Source of the DNA: Bradyrhizobium ottawaense
GTDB lineage: Bacteria; Pseudomonadota; Alphaproteobacteria; Rhizobiales; Xanthobacteraceae
DNA length: 64,000 bases
Direction of reading: 5' to 3'
Assembly: GCF_002278135.3 (NCBI RefSeq)
Contig: NZ_CP029425.2
Coordinates: 434,001 to 498,000 of the forward strand
Every line of letters starts with the position of its first letter. The first letter of the stretch is position 1. This document shows, piece after piece, positions 1 to 10,694 of the stretch. The position numbers and the translations under genes are program-made. The notes under the pieces were generated by a model, which saw only the letters and a program-made list of their open reading frames with translations, ran no database searches and was not told the DNA's origin.

Positions 1-1492
<1,492 letters not shown>

Positions 1493-1507
1493 ACTTTCTT
1501 AACTGCG

Positions 1508-1603
1508 TCATGCCCCGCTCGGAAGAGCGGGGCATCCAGTAGGTCGCGACTGCGAACGTCCCGGCTCGCTGGATGGCTTGCTTTTCGCGGGCCATTGACG
1601 ACC
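1508..1603. repeat. Palindromic intergenic repeat between sucA and sucB
   Basis: A perfect 11-bp inverted repeat with a GGAA loop (ATGCCCCGCTC at 1510-1520, GAGCGGGGCAT at 1525-1535) is followed by CCAGTAGG. A looser inverted counterpart (CTGGATGG ... CCATTGACG) ends near 1603. The arrangement GTCATGCCC...GGGCATCCA matches the elements at 13521-13590 and 27149-27234. There is no T-run after the stem, so it is more likely a repeat or mRNA processing/attenuation structure than a simple terminator. Confidence 0.7.
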
Positions 1604-1642
1604 GACTTATGACCGCACCGGCGATCCCTTAAGGAAAAGACC

Positions 1643-2884
1643 ATGACTGAAATTCGTGTGCCGACGCTCGGCGAATCCGTCACCGAGGCCACCATCGGCC
1701 GCTGGTTCAAGAAGGCCGGCGACCCCGTCGCCGTCGACGAGCCCTTGGTGGAGCTCGAGACCGACAAGGTCACCATCGAGGTCCCGGCGCCCTCCGCCGG
1801 CACGCTGAGCGAGATCATCGCCGCCGATGGCGCCACCGTCGCGGTCGGCGCGCTGCTCGGCCAGATCACGGAAGGCGCCGCAGGCGCTGCCAAGGCCGCC
1901 GCGCCCGCCAAGCCCGCCGCTGCCGCTCCTGCCGCCGCTGCTGCTTCCGCCCCGGCCCCGGCCGCGAAGGCGCCGCCGGCCGACGCACCGCTCGCCCCGT
2001 CCGTGCGCAAGCTCTCGGCTGAGACCGGCGTCGATGCCTCCACCGTTCCGGGCTCCGGCAAGGACGGCCGCGTCACCAAGGGCGACATGCTCGCCGCGAT
2101 CGAGCGTGCGGCCTCCGCGCCGACCCCGGTCAACCAGCCCGCCGCCGCCGTGCAGATGCGCAGCCCGTCACCGGCCGACGATGCCGCCCGCGAAGAGCGC
2201 GTCAAGATGACCCGGCTGCGCCAGACCATCGCGCGCCGCCTCAAGGACGTGCAGAACACCGCGGCCATGCTGACGACCTTCAACGAGGTCGACATGACCA
2301 ACGTGATGGCGCTGCGCGCCCACTACAAGGATGCGTTCGAGAAGAAGCACGGCTCCAAGCTCGGCTTCATGGGCTTCTTCACCAAGGCCGTCGTGCAGGC
2401 GCTGAAGGACATCCCGGCCGTCAACGCCGAGATCGACGGCACCGATTTGATCTACAAGAACTACTACCACATCGGCGTCGCCGTCGGCACCGACAAGGGC
2501 CTCGTCGTGCCCGTGGTGCGCGACTGCGACCACAAGTCGATCGCTGACATCGAGAAGGGCATCGCCGATTTCGGCCGCCGCGCCCGTGACGGTCAGCTCA
2601 AGATCGACGAGATGCAGGGCGGCACCTTCACCATCACCAATGGCGGCATCTACGGCTCGCTGATGTCGACCCCGATCCTGAACGCGCCGCAGTCCGGCAT
2701 CCTCGGCATGCACAAGATCCAGGAGCGGCCGATGGTCGTCGGCGGCAAGATCGAGGTCCGCCCGATGATGTATCTGGCACTGTCCTATGATCACCGCGTG
2801 ATCGACGGCAAGGAAGCCGTCACCTTCCTGGTTCGCGTCAAGGAGAGCCTGGAAGATCCGGCGCGCCTGGTGCTCGATCTCTGA
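1643..2884 (+). CDS. sucB: Dihydrolipoyllysine-residue succinyltransferase, E2 of 2-oxoglutarate dehydrogenase
   Basis: E2 core of the 2-oxoglutarate dehydrogenase complex. It moves the succinyl group from E1 to CoA by a swinging lipoyl arm. The 413-residue protein has a single N-terminal lipoyl domain with the modified lysine in [10 protein letters not shown] (K42), an Ala/Pro-rich linker at about 80-115, a peripheral-subunit (E3)-binding domain at about 118-155 ([13 protein letters not shown]), and the catalytic domain from about 185 with the acyltransferase signature SYDHRVIDG (H384, D388). The length is normal for the family. A purine-rich AAGGAAAAG sits just before the ATG. It lies in the same operon as sucA, the SDR gene and lpdA. 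Confidence 0.97.
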   Translation: MTEIRVPTLGESVTEATIGRWFKKAGDPVAVDEPLVELETDKVTIEVPAPSAGTLSEIIAADGATVAVGALLGQITEGAAGAAKAAAPAKPAAAAPAAAAASAPAPAAKAPPADAPLAPSVRKLSAETGVDASTVPGSGKDGRVTKGDMLAAIERAASAPTPVNQPAAAVQMRSPSPADDAAREERVKMTRLRQTIARRLKDVQNTAAMLTTFNEVDMTNVMALRAHYKDAFEKKHGSKLGFMGFFTKAVVQALKDIPAVNAEIDGTDLIYKNYYHIGVAVGTDKGLVVPVVRDCDHKSIADIEKGIADFGRRARDGQLKIDEMQGGTFTITNGGIYGSLMSTPILNAPQSGILGMHKIQERPMVVGGKIEVRPMMYLALSYDHRVIDGKEAVTFLVRVKESLEDPARLVLDL

Positions 2885-2948
2885 TCCCTGATGCTCTGCG
2901 AGCGCCGTCGCCATTCGCGACGGCGCGTGTCGAACCATGGAGGCGCGC

Positions 2949-3698
2949 GTGACGGATAAAGTCGTTGTCATCACCGGCGGCAGCCGCGGCATCGGGCGGG
3001 CGACCGCGATTGCGGCGGCCGCGCGCGGCTTTCGTGTCGTGGTCGGTTACGCCAGCAACAAGAAGGCCGCCGACGAGGTGGTCGCGCTGATCGAGGCCAG
3101 CAATGGCAAGGCGATCGCGGTGAAATGCGATGTGGCCGAGGAAAGCGACATCCTCGAGCTGTTCAAGGCGGCCGACAAGTTCGGCACGTTAGGGGCGCTC
3201 GTCAACAATGGCGGCATCGTCGGCCAGAGCGGCGTGCGGGTCGACGAGATGTCGGCCGAGCGCATCCAGCGCGTCATGGCGGTCAACGTCACCGGGTCGA
3301 TCCTCTGCGCGCGCGAAGCGGTGAAGCGGATGTCGACCAAGCACGGCGGCAACGGCGGCGTCATCGTCAATCTGTCGTCGGTCGCCGCCAAGCTCGGCTC
3401 GCCCAACACCTATGTCGATTACGCCGCGTCCAAGGGCGCGGTGGATTCCTTCACCATCGGTCTTGGCCATGAAGTCGCAGCCGAAGGCATCCGCGTCGCC
3501 GCGATCCGCCCCGGCCTGATCGACACCGAAATCCACGCCGCCGGCGGCGAGCCCGATCGCGCCCATCGTCTGGCCCATCTGGTGCCGATGAAGCGCGTCG
3601 GCACATCGGATGAAATCGCCAATGCCATCGTCTGGCTGATGTCGGACGAGGCCTCCTATGTCACCTCAGCCATTCTCGATGTGTCCGGCGGACGCTGA
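2949..3698 (+). CDS. SDR family oxidoreductase
   Basis: Short-chain dehydrogenase/reductase of about 249 residues with the Rossmann motif GGSRGIG (residues 10-16), the structural motif near NNGG, and the catalytic Ser plus YAASK (Tyr-x-x-x-Lys). The C-terminus LDVSGGR is typical of FabG-like enzymes, but the substrate cannot be read from sequence. I choose the GTG at 2949 because GGAGG at 2939-2943 is placed as its ribosome-binding site. The in-frame ATG at 2937 overlaps that site. The gene is 64 bases after sucB and 57 before lpdA, so it is probably co-transcribed with the dehydrogenase complex. Confidence 0.9.
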   Translation: MTDKVVVITGGSRGIGRATAIAAAARGFRVVVGYASNKKAADEVVALIEASNGKAIAVKCDVAEESDILELFKAADKFGTLGALVNNGGIVGQSGVRVDEMSAERIQRVMAVNVTGSILCAREAVKRMSTKHGGNGGVIVNLSSVAAKLGSPNTYVDYAASKGAVDSFTIGLGHEVAAEGIRVAAIRPGLIDTEIHAAGGEPDRAHRLAHLVPMKRVGTSDEIANAIVWLMSDEASYVTSAILDVSGGR

Positions 3699-3755
3699 CG
3701 CACCGGCGGACGCTGACACATCCTCATCACGCCTAACCTTACGGGACTTTCTCTC

Positions 3756-5156
3756 ATGGCTACCTACGATCTCGTCGTCATCGGCACCGGACCGGGCGGT
3801 TATGTCTGCGCGGTGCGCGCAGCCCAGCTCGGCATGAAAGTCGCCGTGGTCGAAAAGAACGCAACCCTCGGCGGCACCTGCCTCAATGTCGGCTGCATGC
3901 CGTCGAAGGCGCTGCTGCACGCGTCCGAGATGTTCGAGGAAGCCGGGCACTCCTTCGCCAAGATGGGCGTGTCGGTCTCCTCGCCGAAGCTCGATCTTCC
4001 CGCGATGATGAACTTCAAGCAGCAGGGCATCGACGGCAACGTCAAGGGCGTCGAGTTCCTGATGAAGAAGAACAAGATCGACGTGCTCAAGGGCACCGGC
4101 AAGATCTTGGGGACCGGCAAGGTCGCGGTCTCCGCCGACGGCAAGTCGCAGACGATCGAAACGAAGAGCATCGTGATCGCGACCGGTTCGGACATCGCGC
4201 GCCTCAAGGGCATCGAGATCGACGAGAAGCGCATCGTGTCCTCGACCGGCGCGCTGTCGCTCGACAAGGTGCCCGGCAAGCTCTTGATCGTCGGCGCCGG
4301 CGTGATCGGCCTCGAGCTCGGCTCGGTCTGGCACCGTCTCGGCGCCGAAGTCGTCGTCGTCGAATTCCTGGATCGCATCCTGCCCGGCATGGACGGCGAG
4401 ATCGCCAAGCAATTCCAGCGCATCCTGGAAAAGCAGGGCTTTGCGTTCAAGCTCGGCGCCAAGGTCACCGCGGTCGACAGCTCAGGCAAGACGCTGAAGG
4501 CGACCATCGAGCCCGCCGCCGGCGGCGCCGCCGAGACGCTGGAAGCCGACGTCGTTCTGGTCTGTATCGGCCGCGTGCCCTACACCGACGCGCTCGGCCT
4601 GAAGGAGGCCGGCGTCGCGCTGGACAATCGTGGCCGCGTGCAGATCGATCCGCACTTCGCCACCAGCCTGAAGGGCGTCTATGCCATCGGCGACGTCGTC
4701 GCAGGCCCGATGCTCGCGCACAAGGCCGAGGATGAAGGCGTGGCGGTGGCCGAGATCATCGCCGGCCAGGCCGGCCACGTGAATTACGATGTGATCCCAG
4801 GCGTCGTGTATACCACGCCGGAAGTGTCCTCCGTCGGCAAGACCGAGGAGGAACTGAAGCAGGCGGGCGTGGCTTATACCGTCGGGAAATTTCCCTTTAC
4901 CGCCAACGGCCGCTCCAAGGTCAACCAGACCACTGACGGCTTTGTGAAGATTCTCGCAGATGCGAAGACCGATCGCGTGCTCGGCGTGCACATTATCGGC
5001 CGCGAAGCCGGCGAAATGATCCATGAGGCCTGTGTTCTCATGGAGTTTGGCGGCAGTGCGGAGGATCTCGCGCGCACCTGCCACGCGCATCCAACCCGCT
5101 CGGAGGCCATCAAGGAAGCCGCGCTTGCAGTCGGCAAGCGGGCCATCCATATGTAG
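3756..5156 (+). CDS. lpdA: Dihydrolipoyl dehydrogenase, E3 component
   Basis: FAD-dependent E3 subunit that reoxidises the dihydrolipoyl arm of SucB and makes NADH. The 466-residue protein shows the FAD-binding motif GTGPGGY near residue 10, the redox disulfide in [13 protein letters not shown] (Cys42 and Cys47), the NAD-binding segment [15 protein letters not shown], the second FAD contact YAIGDV, and the C-terminal active-site pair in HAHPTRSEA (about His445 and Glu450). It is the last enzyme gene of the sucA-sucB-SDR-lpdA run. Its 5' context ends with CATGG. Confidence 0.97.
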   Translation: MATYDLVVIGTGPGGYVCAVRAAQLGMKVAVVEKNATLGGTCLNVGCMPSKALLHASEMFEEAGHSFAKMGVSVSSPKLDLPAMMNFKQQGIDGNVKGVEFLMKKNKIDVLKGTGKILGTGKVAVSADGKSQTIETKSIVIATGSDIARLKGIEIDEKRIVSSTGALSLDKVPGKLLIVGAGVIGLELGSVWHRLGAEVVVVEFLDRILPGMDGEIAKQFQRILEKQGFAFKLGAKVTAVDSSGKTLKATIEPAAGGAAETLEADVVLVCIGRVPYTDALGLKEAGVALDNRGRVQIDPHFATSLKGVYAIGDVVAGPMLAHKAEDEGVAVAEIIAGQAGHVNYDVIPGVVYTTPEVSSVGKTEEELKQAGVAYTVGKFPFTANGRSKVNQTTDGFVKILADAKTDRVLGVHIIGREAGEMIHEACVLMEFGGSAEDLARTCHAHPTRSEAIKEAALAVGKRAIHM

Positions 5157-5190
5157 CCAAGCGCCCAGCGCCGAATCGGGCGGGAAACAC

Positions 5191-5721
5191 ATGCTGCGCC
5201 GCCTTCTTCAACCGGTCTGGGTCCTGCTTGCGATCGTCTTCCTGATCGAAGCCTGGCTGTGGGACCATCTCGAGCCGATCGTTGCGCGGGTTGTCGCAGC
5301 CGTCCCGCTCGCACGTTTCAAGCAATGGCTGACGGAGCGCGTCGATGCGCTGTCGCCGGCCATGACGCTGATCGTGTTCGCGGTCCCCATCGTCCCGCTG
5401 TTTCCGCTCAAGCTGGTCGGCCTGTGGCTGCTCACGCATGAATACTGGACCAGTGCGGTCTTCACGATCGTTTTCGCGAAGCTGCTCGGCGTCGGCGTCA
5501 CCGCCTTCGTGTTCGACGTGACGCGCGACAAGCTTTTGGAGATGCACTGGTTCGAGCGGATCTACGATCTGGTGATGAAGGTCCGCGCCAAGGCCGCCGA
5601 GCTGGTCGACCCGATCAAGCGCCGTATCCGCGAGCTGATCGCCGGCAACGGCGAGGGCTGGTCGTCACGCACGCTGCGTGTGATCCAGCGCTTCAGGAAG
5701 AGCGTGCACCAGGCGCGGTAG
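5191..5721 (+). CDS. Conserved membrane protein of unknown function
   Basis: A 176-residue protein starting at the ATG at 5191, 34 bases after lpdA. An upstream in-frame opening inside lpdA is a shadow. There is one hydrophobic segment at the N-terminus (VWVLLAIVFLIEAWLW) and two more around residues 56-110 (MTLIVFAVPIVPLFPLKLVGLWLL, then a TIVFAKLLGVGVTAFVF stretch). They are followed by a basic amphipathic C-terminal region (KVRAKAAELVDPIKRRIREL). The layout suggests an inner-membrane protein with a cytoplasmic tail. I do not recognise a named family. The close spacing suggests it may share the lpdA transcript. Confidence 0.8.
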   Translation: MLRRLLQPVWVLLAIVFLIEAWLWDHLEPIVARVVAAVPLARFKQWLTERVDALSPAMTLIVFAVPIVPLFPLKLVGLWLLTHEYWTSAVFTIVFAKLLGVGVTAFVFDVTRDKLLEMHWFERIYDLVMKVRAKAAELVDPIKRRIRELIAGNGEGWSSRTLRVIQRFRKSVHQAR

Positions 5722-5741
5722 CTGCCCGCACATTCAGTCTC

Positions 5742-5931
5742 TCACCGTCACCCCCGCGCAACCGCGAAGCGGTTGTCGCTGGAGGTGGCCGCTTCTTCAG
5801 CGGCCGCCCTGGAAGGGCGACGGCCCGGCTGCATCTCGGCCGTTCATCCTTCGAGGCTCCGGGCGCAGTGCTGATGCACTGCGCTCCTCGCACCTCAGGA
5901 TGACGGAGTTGGTGCGACGCTGCTGCGCCAA
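5742..5931. repeat. Bradyrhizobium-type intergenic repeat (two inverted units)
   Basis: The gap between the convergent genes at 5191-5721 and 5932-6522 is filled by short inverted repeats: AACCGCGAAGCGGTT, GGCCGCTTCTTCAGCGGCC, and a long imperfect pair running from CCGTTCATCCTTCGAGG to CCTCAGGATGACGG around GCAGTGCTGATGCACTGC. No coding signal is seen. The position between two 3' ends suggests it may also stop transcripts from either side. Confidence 0.7.
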
Positions 5932-6522
5932 CTAATGCAAATGCACCAGATGCGGCCACCACAGGCCGAGCGCGGTCATGAGCAGGCCGCCGAGCGTCAG
6001 GATGCCGGCGACATAGGCCAGCGCGAACATGCCGGTGATGATGGTGGCCGAGGCCAGCACGATGCCGATCTGGAAGGCGGCCGACGCCAGCTCGAAGTGA
6101 TGGTATTTCGCGGTCGCCTCGTCGCGCTCGTGCTCGGCATGCTTGGCCTTCTCGGCGAGCTGCTCGGTGCCTTCGCCGGTCTCGGGCTCGGAGCGGTAGC
6201 GCTGCGCGGTCTTGGTCCAGTCGTCGATCTGCTTCTGCACCGTCGCCTTCATGGCGTCGTCGGTGGTGCCGGCCAGCGTCAGCTTGCCCTGCTCGGCCGC
6301 GGTCACCACCACGGTACGGCGGATGCTCTTGGCCTGGAAGAACGCCCAGAGATTGGCGCCCTCGACGTTCTTGCTGATGGATTCGGTCTGGGCGCCCTTG
6401 CCGAGCGTCTCCGAGATCGCCAGGAACAGCGCCAGCACGGCGATCAGGAGCGCGATCTTCTTGTTCGAGCCGGACGCGTGTTCGGCGTGCTCGGCATGCT
6501 CCATGCTTTCATGTGCGCTCAT
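5932..6522 (-). CDS. DUF4337 family membrane protein
   Basis: A 196-residue protein with a His/Glu/Ala-rich start (HAEHAEHA), a first transmembrane helix at about 24-40 (IALLIAVLALFLAISE), a central soluble or coiled region of about 100 residues, and two hydrophobic segments near the C-terminus (FQIGIVLASATIITGMFALAYVAG and a GGLLMTALGLWW stretch). This order matches the DUF4337 family of bacterial membrane proteins, whose function is unknown. It stands alone between a repeat region and xerC. Confidence 0.8.
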   Translation of the reverse strand: MSAHESMEHAEHAEHASGSNKKIALLIAVLALFLAISETLGKGAQTESISKNVEGANLWAFFQAKSIRRTVVVTAAEQGKLTLAGTTDDAMKATVQKQIDDWTKTAQRYRSEPETGEGTEQLAEKAKHAEHERDEATAKYHHFELASAAFQIGIVLASATIITGMFALAYVAGILTLGGLLMTALGLWWPHLVHLH

Positions 6523-6622
6523 CAGTCTCTCCTGCCTCGGTTCCGCAACGATTGACCGAACCGCGCGGCGAGCGCAAGAGGCACGCTCGCTGTGACAGCT
6601 TCATGTCAGGAATCAGTGGCGT

Positions 6623-7612
6623 TCAGCGCCTTGGATGCGCGCTGGCATAGACTTCCAGCAGGCGCTCGGAATCGATTCCGGTATAGATCTGCGTGGTCGA
6701 GAGCGAGGAATGGCCGAGCAATTCCTGGATGGCGCGTAAGTCCCCGCCGCGTGACAACAGATGCGTGGCGAAGGAATGCCGGAGCGCGTGCGGCGTCGCG
6801 CTGTCGGGCAGGCCGAGTGCGCCGCGCAGCCGCTCCATCGCGAGCTGGATGATGCGTGGGCTCAAGGGACCGCCGCGCGCGCCGACGAAGATCGGGCCCT
6901 CGGCGGGCAACGGATACGGGCACATCGCGACGTATTCCTGCACGAGCTCGAGCACGTTCTGCAGCACCGGCACCATGCGGGTCTTGTTGCCTTTGCCGGT
7001 CACGATCAGCACGTCGCCCTCGCCGGGACGCGGCACCTCGCGGCGCTTCAGCCCGAGTGCTTCGGAGATGCGCAGGCCGGAGCCGTAGAGCAACGCCATC
7101 ACGGCAGCGTCGCGCGCCAAAATCCAGGTCTCGCGATCCTCGCCCGCCCGCTCGTCGGCATCGGCAAGGCGCTTGGCCGATGCCATCGGCAGCGGCTTCG
7201 GCAAGGTCTTGGCCACCTTCGGCGCGCGGATCGCCGAGAGTGCGCCGACCTTGCCCTTGCCTTCGCGCTCGAGGAAGCGGCCGAAGGAGCGCAGGCCCGC
7301 CAGCGCACGCATCAAGCTGCGGCCGGCAATGTCGTCGGCGCGGCGCATTGCCATGAAGGCGCGGACGTCGGTGGCTTCCAGCGCGGCGAAGCGCTCGAGC
7401 GTCACGCGTTCCCCCCAGTGGCTGCAGAGGAAATCCAGGCACTGCCGCAAGTCGCGGCCATAGGCTTCCAGCGTCTTCGGCGACAACCGCCGCTCGGCGC
7501 CGAGATGCGACAGCCAGCGCGTCATCTCCTGCGCGATCGAGGGATCGGCGCTGGCGAGTTCGATTTGTGGGGTGACGGCTTTGCTCATGCGCACTGGACG
7601 TGGTGATTCCAC
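6623..7612 (-). CDS. xerC: Site-specific tyrosine recombinase XerC
   Basis: Tyrosine recombinase that, with XerD, resolves chromosome dimers at dif near the division septum. The 329-residue protein has an N-terminal SAM-like core-binding domain and a catalytic domain with the expected residues: Arg in YGSGLRISEAL, Lys in GKGNKTR, HALRHSFATH, LGHSSLSTT and the nucleophile Tyr in TQIYTG. The longest frame starts at a GTG at 7612. An ATG at 7588 (MSKAVTP) is an equally plausible start, and neither has a clear Shine-Dalgarno sequence. It is divergent from priA with an 87-base gap. XerC and XerD are hard to separate by eye, so the C assignment is less certain than the family. Confidence 0.9.
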   Translation of the reverse strand: MESPRPVRMSKAVTPQIELASADPSIAQEMTRWLSHLGAERRLSPKTLEAYGRDLRQCLDFLCSHWGERVTLERFAALEATDVRAFMAMRRADDIAGRSLMRALAGLRSFGRFLEREGKGKVGALSAIRAPKVAKTLPKPLPMASAKRLADADERAGEDRETWILARDAAVMALLYGSGLRISEALGLKRREVPRPGEGDVLIVTGKGNKTRMVPVLQNVLELVQEYVAMCPYPLPAEGPIFVGARGGPLSPRIIQLAMERLRGALGLPDSATPHALRHSFATHLLSRGGDLRAIQELLGHSSLSTTQIYTGIDSERLLEVYASAHPRR

Positions 7613-7699
7613 CCAGTATATCGCATCACACCCGTTTATCGTTCGCTAAGGCCGCCTCAGGGCGCTAGCCTTGAGGCCCCCGGTTCCGATTCTTCGTTC

Positions 7700-9910
7700 A
7701 TGGATCACACCTCGCGCAGCACCACCGCCCCCACCAACGCGACCGGCATGGTCGACGTGCTGGTGCCGGTCGCGCTCGACCAGACCTATTCCTACAAGGT
7801 GCCGCGCGGGATGGAGCTGAGGGCGGGCGATCTCGTCGCCGTGCCGCTCGGGCCGCGCGAGGTGCTGGCCGTGGTCTGGGGAGAGAACGCCAATCCCGAT
7901 CCGCGCCTGCACAACCGTCTCAAGGAGGTCAACGAGAAGCTCGATATCCCGCCGCTCAAGCCCGAGCTGCGGTCCGTGGTCGACTGGGTCGCCAATTACA
8001 CGCTGAGCCCGCGCGGCATGGTGCTGCGCATGTGCCTGCGGATGGGCGAGAATCTCGGCCCCGAGCGGGTGCGCCCCGGCGTTCGCCTGGTCGGCGATCC
8101 GCCGAAAAGGCTGACGCCGGCGCGCCAGCGCGTGATCGAGGTGCTGTCGGACCGGCTGCTGCACGGCAAGTCCGAAGCCGCCAAGGAAGCCGGCGTCTCC
8201 TCAGGCGTGATCGACGGGCTCGTCGACGAGGGCACGCTCACGGTCGAGCCGATGCCGCCGCCTCCGCCGCCGCCCGTGCCCGATCCGGATTTCGGCCGGC
8301 CGGACTTTACCCCGCTGCAGCGCGCGGCGGTCGACACGATGCGCGCGCTCGCGGCCAACGGCACCTTCCACGTCGCATTGCTCGACGGCGTCACCGGCTC
8401 CGGCAAGACCGAGGTCTATTTCGAGGCGATCGCGGAAGCCATCCGCCGCGGCAGGCAATCGCTGATCCTGATGCCGGAGATCGCGCTCACCGGCCAGTTC
8501 CTCGATCGCTTCGCGCAACGCTTTGGCGTGCGGCCGATCGAATGGCATTCGGAGCTGACGCCGCGCACGCGCGCGCGGAACTGGGCGGCGATCTCTGGAG
8601 GCAGCGCGCCGGTCGTGGTCGGCGCGCGCTCGGCGCTGTTTCTGCCCTACGCCAAGCTCGGCCTGATCGTCGTCGATGAAGAGCACGACCAGGCCTACAA
8701 GCAGGACGAGGGCGTGCATTATCACGCCCGCGACATGGCGGTGGTGCGGGCGCATATCGCCAAGATCCCGGTCGTGCTGGCCTCGGCGACGCCGTCGGTC
8801 GAGTCCGAGGTCAATGCGCGCAAGAACCGCTATCAGCGCATCGCGCTGCCCTCGCGCTTCGGTGGCCAGCACATGCCGCATATCGAGGCCATCGACATGC
8901 GCCGCGAGCCGCCGGCGCGCGGCCGCTTCATCTCGCCGCGGCTCGCGGGGGAGATCAGAAAAGCGATCGAGAAACGCGAGCAGGCGCTGCTGTTCCTCAA
9001 TCGCCGCGGCTATGCGCCGCTGACCCTGTGCCGCGGCTGCGGCCATCGCTTCGCCTGCACCATCTGCGATGCCTGGCTGGTCGATCACCGTTTCCGTCAG
9101 CGCCTGGTCTGCCATCATTGCGGCTTCTCGATGCCGCGTCCGCATCTCTGCCCGAATTGCTCGGCCGAGGAATCGCTGGTCGCGGTCGGCCCGGGCGTCG
9201 AGCGCCTGCAGGAGGAGGCGGCGGCGCTGTTTCCGCAGGCGCGCACCATGGTGCTGTCGAGCGATCTCATCACCTCGATCGAGACGATGCGCTCGGAGCT
9301 TGCCGAGATCGCGGAGGGCCGCGTCGACATCATCATCGGCACGCAGCTCGTGGCCAAGGGCCACAATTTCCCGCGGCTCAATCTGGTCGGCGTGGTCGAT
9401 GCGGATCTTGGTCTTTCCAACGGCGATCCGCGTGCGGCGGAACGCACCTGGCAATTGCTCAACCAGGTGATCGGCCGCGCCGGGCGCGAGCAGGGCCGCG
9501 GCGTCGGCTATCTCCAGACCCACCAGCCCGATCATCCCGTGATGAAGGCGCTGATCGCCTGCGACCGCGAGGCCTTTTACGACAGCGAGATCGATCTGCG
9601 CGAGCGCACGCTGTATCCGCCGTTCGGCCGGCTCGCCAGCCTGATCATCTCCGCCGGCGACCGCCCGAGCGCCGAGGGTCTCGGCCGCCGCCTCGTCGCG
9701 CTCGCCCCGCGCGACGAGCGCGTGGTGGTGCTGGGACCTGCGGAAGCGCCGCTCGCCGTGATCAAGGGCCGCTACCGCTTCCGCATCCTGGTGAAATCGG
9801 CGCGCGGTTTCGATCTGTCGGACTATTTGCGCAATTGGCTCGCCGTCTGCCCGAAGCCGACGGGCAATCAGAAGCTCGAAGTCGACGTCGATCCGCAGAG
9901 CTTCTTATAG
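7700..9910 (+). CDS. priA: Primosomal protein N' (replication restart helicase PriA)
   Basis: Superfamily 2 DNA helicase that reloads the replicative helicase at stalled forks. The 736-residue protein has an N-terminal DNA-binding domain, Walker A GVTGSGKTEVYF at about residue 230, Walker B VVDEEHD, helicase motifs ILASATPS and IIGTQLVAKG, and an inserted zinc-binding region at about 445-490 with paired cysteines (CRGCGHRFACTICD, CHHCGF, CPNC). Helicase motif VI is visible in QVIGRAGREQGRG. Length and layout are normal. Confidence 0.97.
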   Translation: MDHTSRSTTAPTNATGMVDVLVPVALDQTYSYKVPRGMELRAGDLVAVPLGPREVLAVVWGENANPDPRLHNRLKEVNEKLDIPPLKPELRSVVDWVANYTLSPRGMVLRMCLRMGENLGPERVRPGVRLVGDPPKRLTPARQRVIEVLSDRLLHGKSEAAKEAGVSSGVIDGLVDEGTLTVEPMPPPPPPPVPDPDFGRPDFTPLQRAAVDTMRALAANGTFHVALLDGVTGSGKTEVYFEAIAEAIRRGRQSLILMPEIALTGQFLDRFAQRFGVRPIEWHSELTPRTRARNWAAISGGSAPVVVGARSALFLPYAKLGLIVVDEEHDQAYKQDEGVHYHARDMAVVRAHIAKIPVVLASATPSVESEVNARKNRYQRIALPSRFGGQHMPHIEAIDMRREPPARGRFISPRLAGEIRKAIEKREQALLFLNRRGYAPLTLCRGCGHRFACTICDAWLVDHRFRQRLVCHHCGFSMPRPHLCPNCSAEESLVAVGPGVERLQEEAAALFPQARTMVLSSDLITSIETMRSELAEIAEGRVDIIIGTQLVAKGHNFPRLNLVGVVDADLGLSNGDPRAAERTWQLLNQVIGRAGREQGRGVGYLQTHQPDHPVMKALIACDREAFYDSEIDLRERTLYPPFGRLASLIISAGDRPSAEGLGRRLVALAPRDERVVVLGPAEAPLAVIKGRYRFRILVKSARGFDLSDYLRNWLAVCPKPTGNQKLEVDVDPQSFL

Positions 9911-9931
9911 CGGGCCACCGCTCTCTCCCCT

Positions 9932-10071
9932 CTCGTGCCCCGGACGCAGTGCAGCGCCCTTCAGCGCTGCGCTGCTGAGCCGGGGCCCATGGCGCCATGC
10001 TGCACCGTGTTGCTCTGGGTCCCGGCTCTGCGCCGCAACGCTCACGCGTTGCAGCTTGTCCGGGACACGAG
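9932..10071. repeat. Large inverted-repeat element, copy 1
   Basis: Begins CTCGTGCCCCGGACGCAG and ends TTGTCCGGGACACGAG, so the two ends are inverted repeats of each other. Inside are GCAGCGCCCTTCAGCGCTGC and GGTCCCGGCTCTGCG. A second copy with the same ends and the same internal GGTCCCGGCTCTGCG is at 60440-60576. It lies just after priA. No coding signal is seen. Confidence 0.75.
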
Positions 10072-10097
10072 CGGCGATGACGAGCCAATAAACCAAG

Positions 10098-10136
10098 AAA
10101 AAAGCCCGCGGTCCCCCAAGACCGCGGGCTTGTTTC
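10098..10136 (-). terminator. Rho-independent terminator of rlpA (probably bidirectional)
   Basis: An 11-bp perfect stem (AAGCCCGCGGT at 10102-10112, ACCGCGGGCTT at 10121-10131) with an 8-base loop. Read on the minus strand it is followed by TTTTTT, and on the plus strand by GTTT. It lies 58 bases past the rlpA stop codon. Confidence 0.85.
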
Positions 10137-10193
10137 ATGCGCGCATCAAACTGATGAAAACTGCGCGCGCTCGATGAGACGCTTTGTTGCGCC

Positions 10194-10694
10194 TTAGGAG
10201 ACGACTTCCGCGGTGACGCGGCCGACGCCGGCGCCGGTGAGGCCGATGGCGCGGGCAGCGCCCGTGGAGAGGTCGAGAACCCGGCCGCGAATGAACGGGC
10301 CGCGGTCATTGATGGTGACGACAACGCTCTGGCCGCGGTGGGTGACGCGCAGCTTGGTGCCGAACGGCAGCGAGCGGTGCGCCGCGGTCAGGGCGTTCTG
10401 GTTGAAGCGCTGGCCCGAGGCCGTGCGGCTGCCGGACTCGTTGCCGTAAAAGGAGGCCACGCCGGAGAAGCTGTGGCCCGTGCCCGAGGTCGGCGTCATC
10501 GACGCATTGGCGTTGCGCCAATCGGAGGTCGCGTTGGTATCGGTCTGAGCGTGGTGGCGGTGATGATGATGCCGGTGATGCCGGGATTTGGCGGAAGCTT
10601 CGGTGGCAGTTCCACCGATGAGGAGAGTTGCGGCTACGAAAGCAATCGCCGTGCGTGGCCGGGTCACAAAGCCCAGCGTCTTCAAAGACAGCAT
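10194..10694 (-). CDS. rlpA: RlpA-family septal ring lytic transglycosylase
   Basis: Secreted peptidoglycan-active protein of the RlpA double-psi beta-barrel family, which acts on denuded glycan at the septum in characterised species. The 166-residue protein has a signal peptide (AIAFVAATLLIGGTATEASA), then a strongly His-rich stretch (RHHRHHHHRHH), a linker, and a barrel domain with GVASFYGNESGSRTASGQRF and the catalytic-type segment VVTINDRGPF followed by RVLDLSTGAA. The histidine tract after the signal peptide could bind metal. The lipobox and SPOR domain of the E. coli protein are absent, as is common in alphaproteobacteria. Its upstream region carries CtrA-like half-sites at 10877-10900. 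Confidence 0.88.
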   Translation of the reverse strand: MLSLKTLGFVTRPRTAIAFVAATLLIGGTATEASAKSRHHRHHHHRHHAQTDTNATSDWRNANASMTPTSGTGHSFSGVASFYGNESGSRTASGQRFNQNALTAAHRSLPFGTKLRVTHRGQSVVVTINDRGPFIRGRVLDLSTGAARAIGLTGAGVGRVTAEVVS

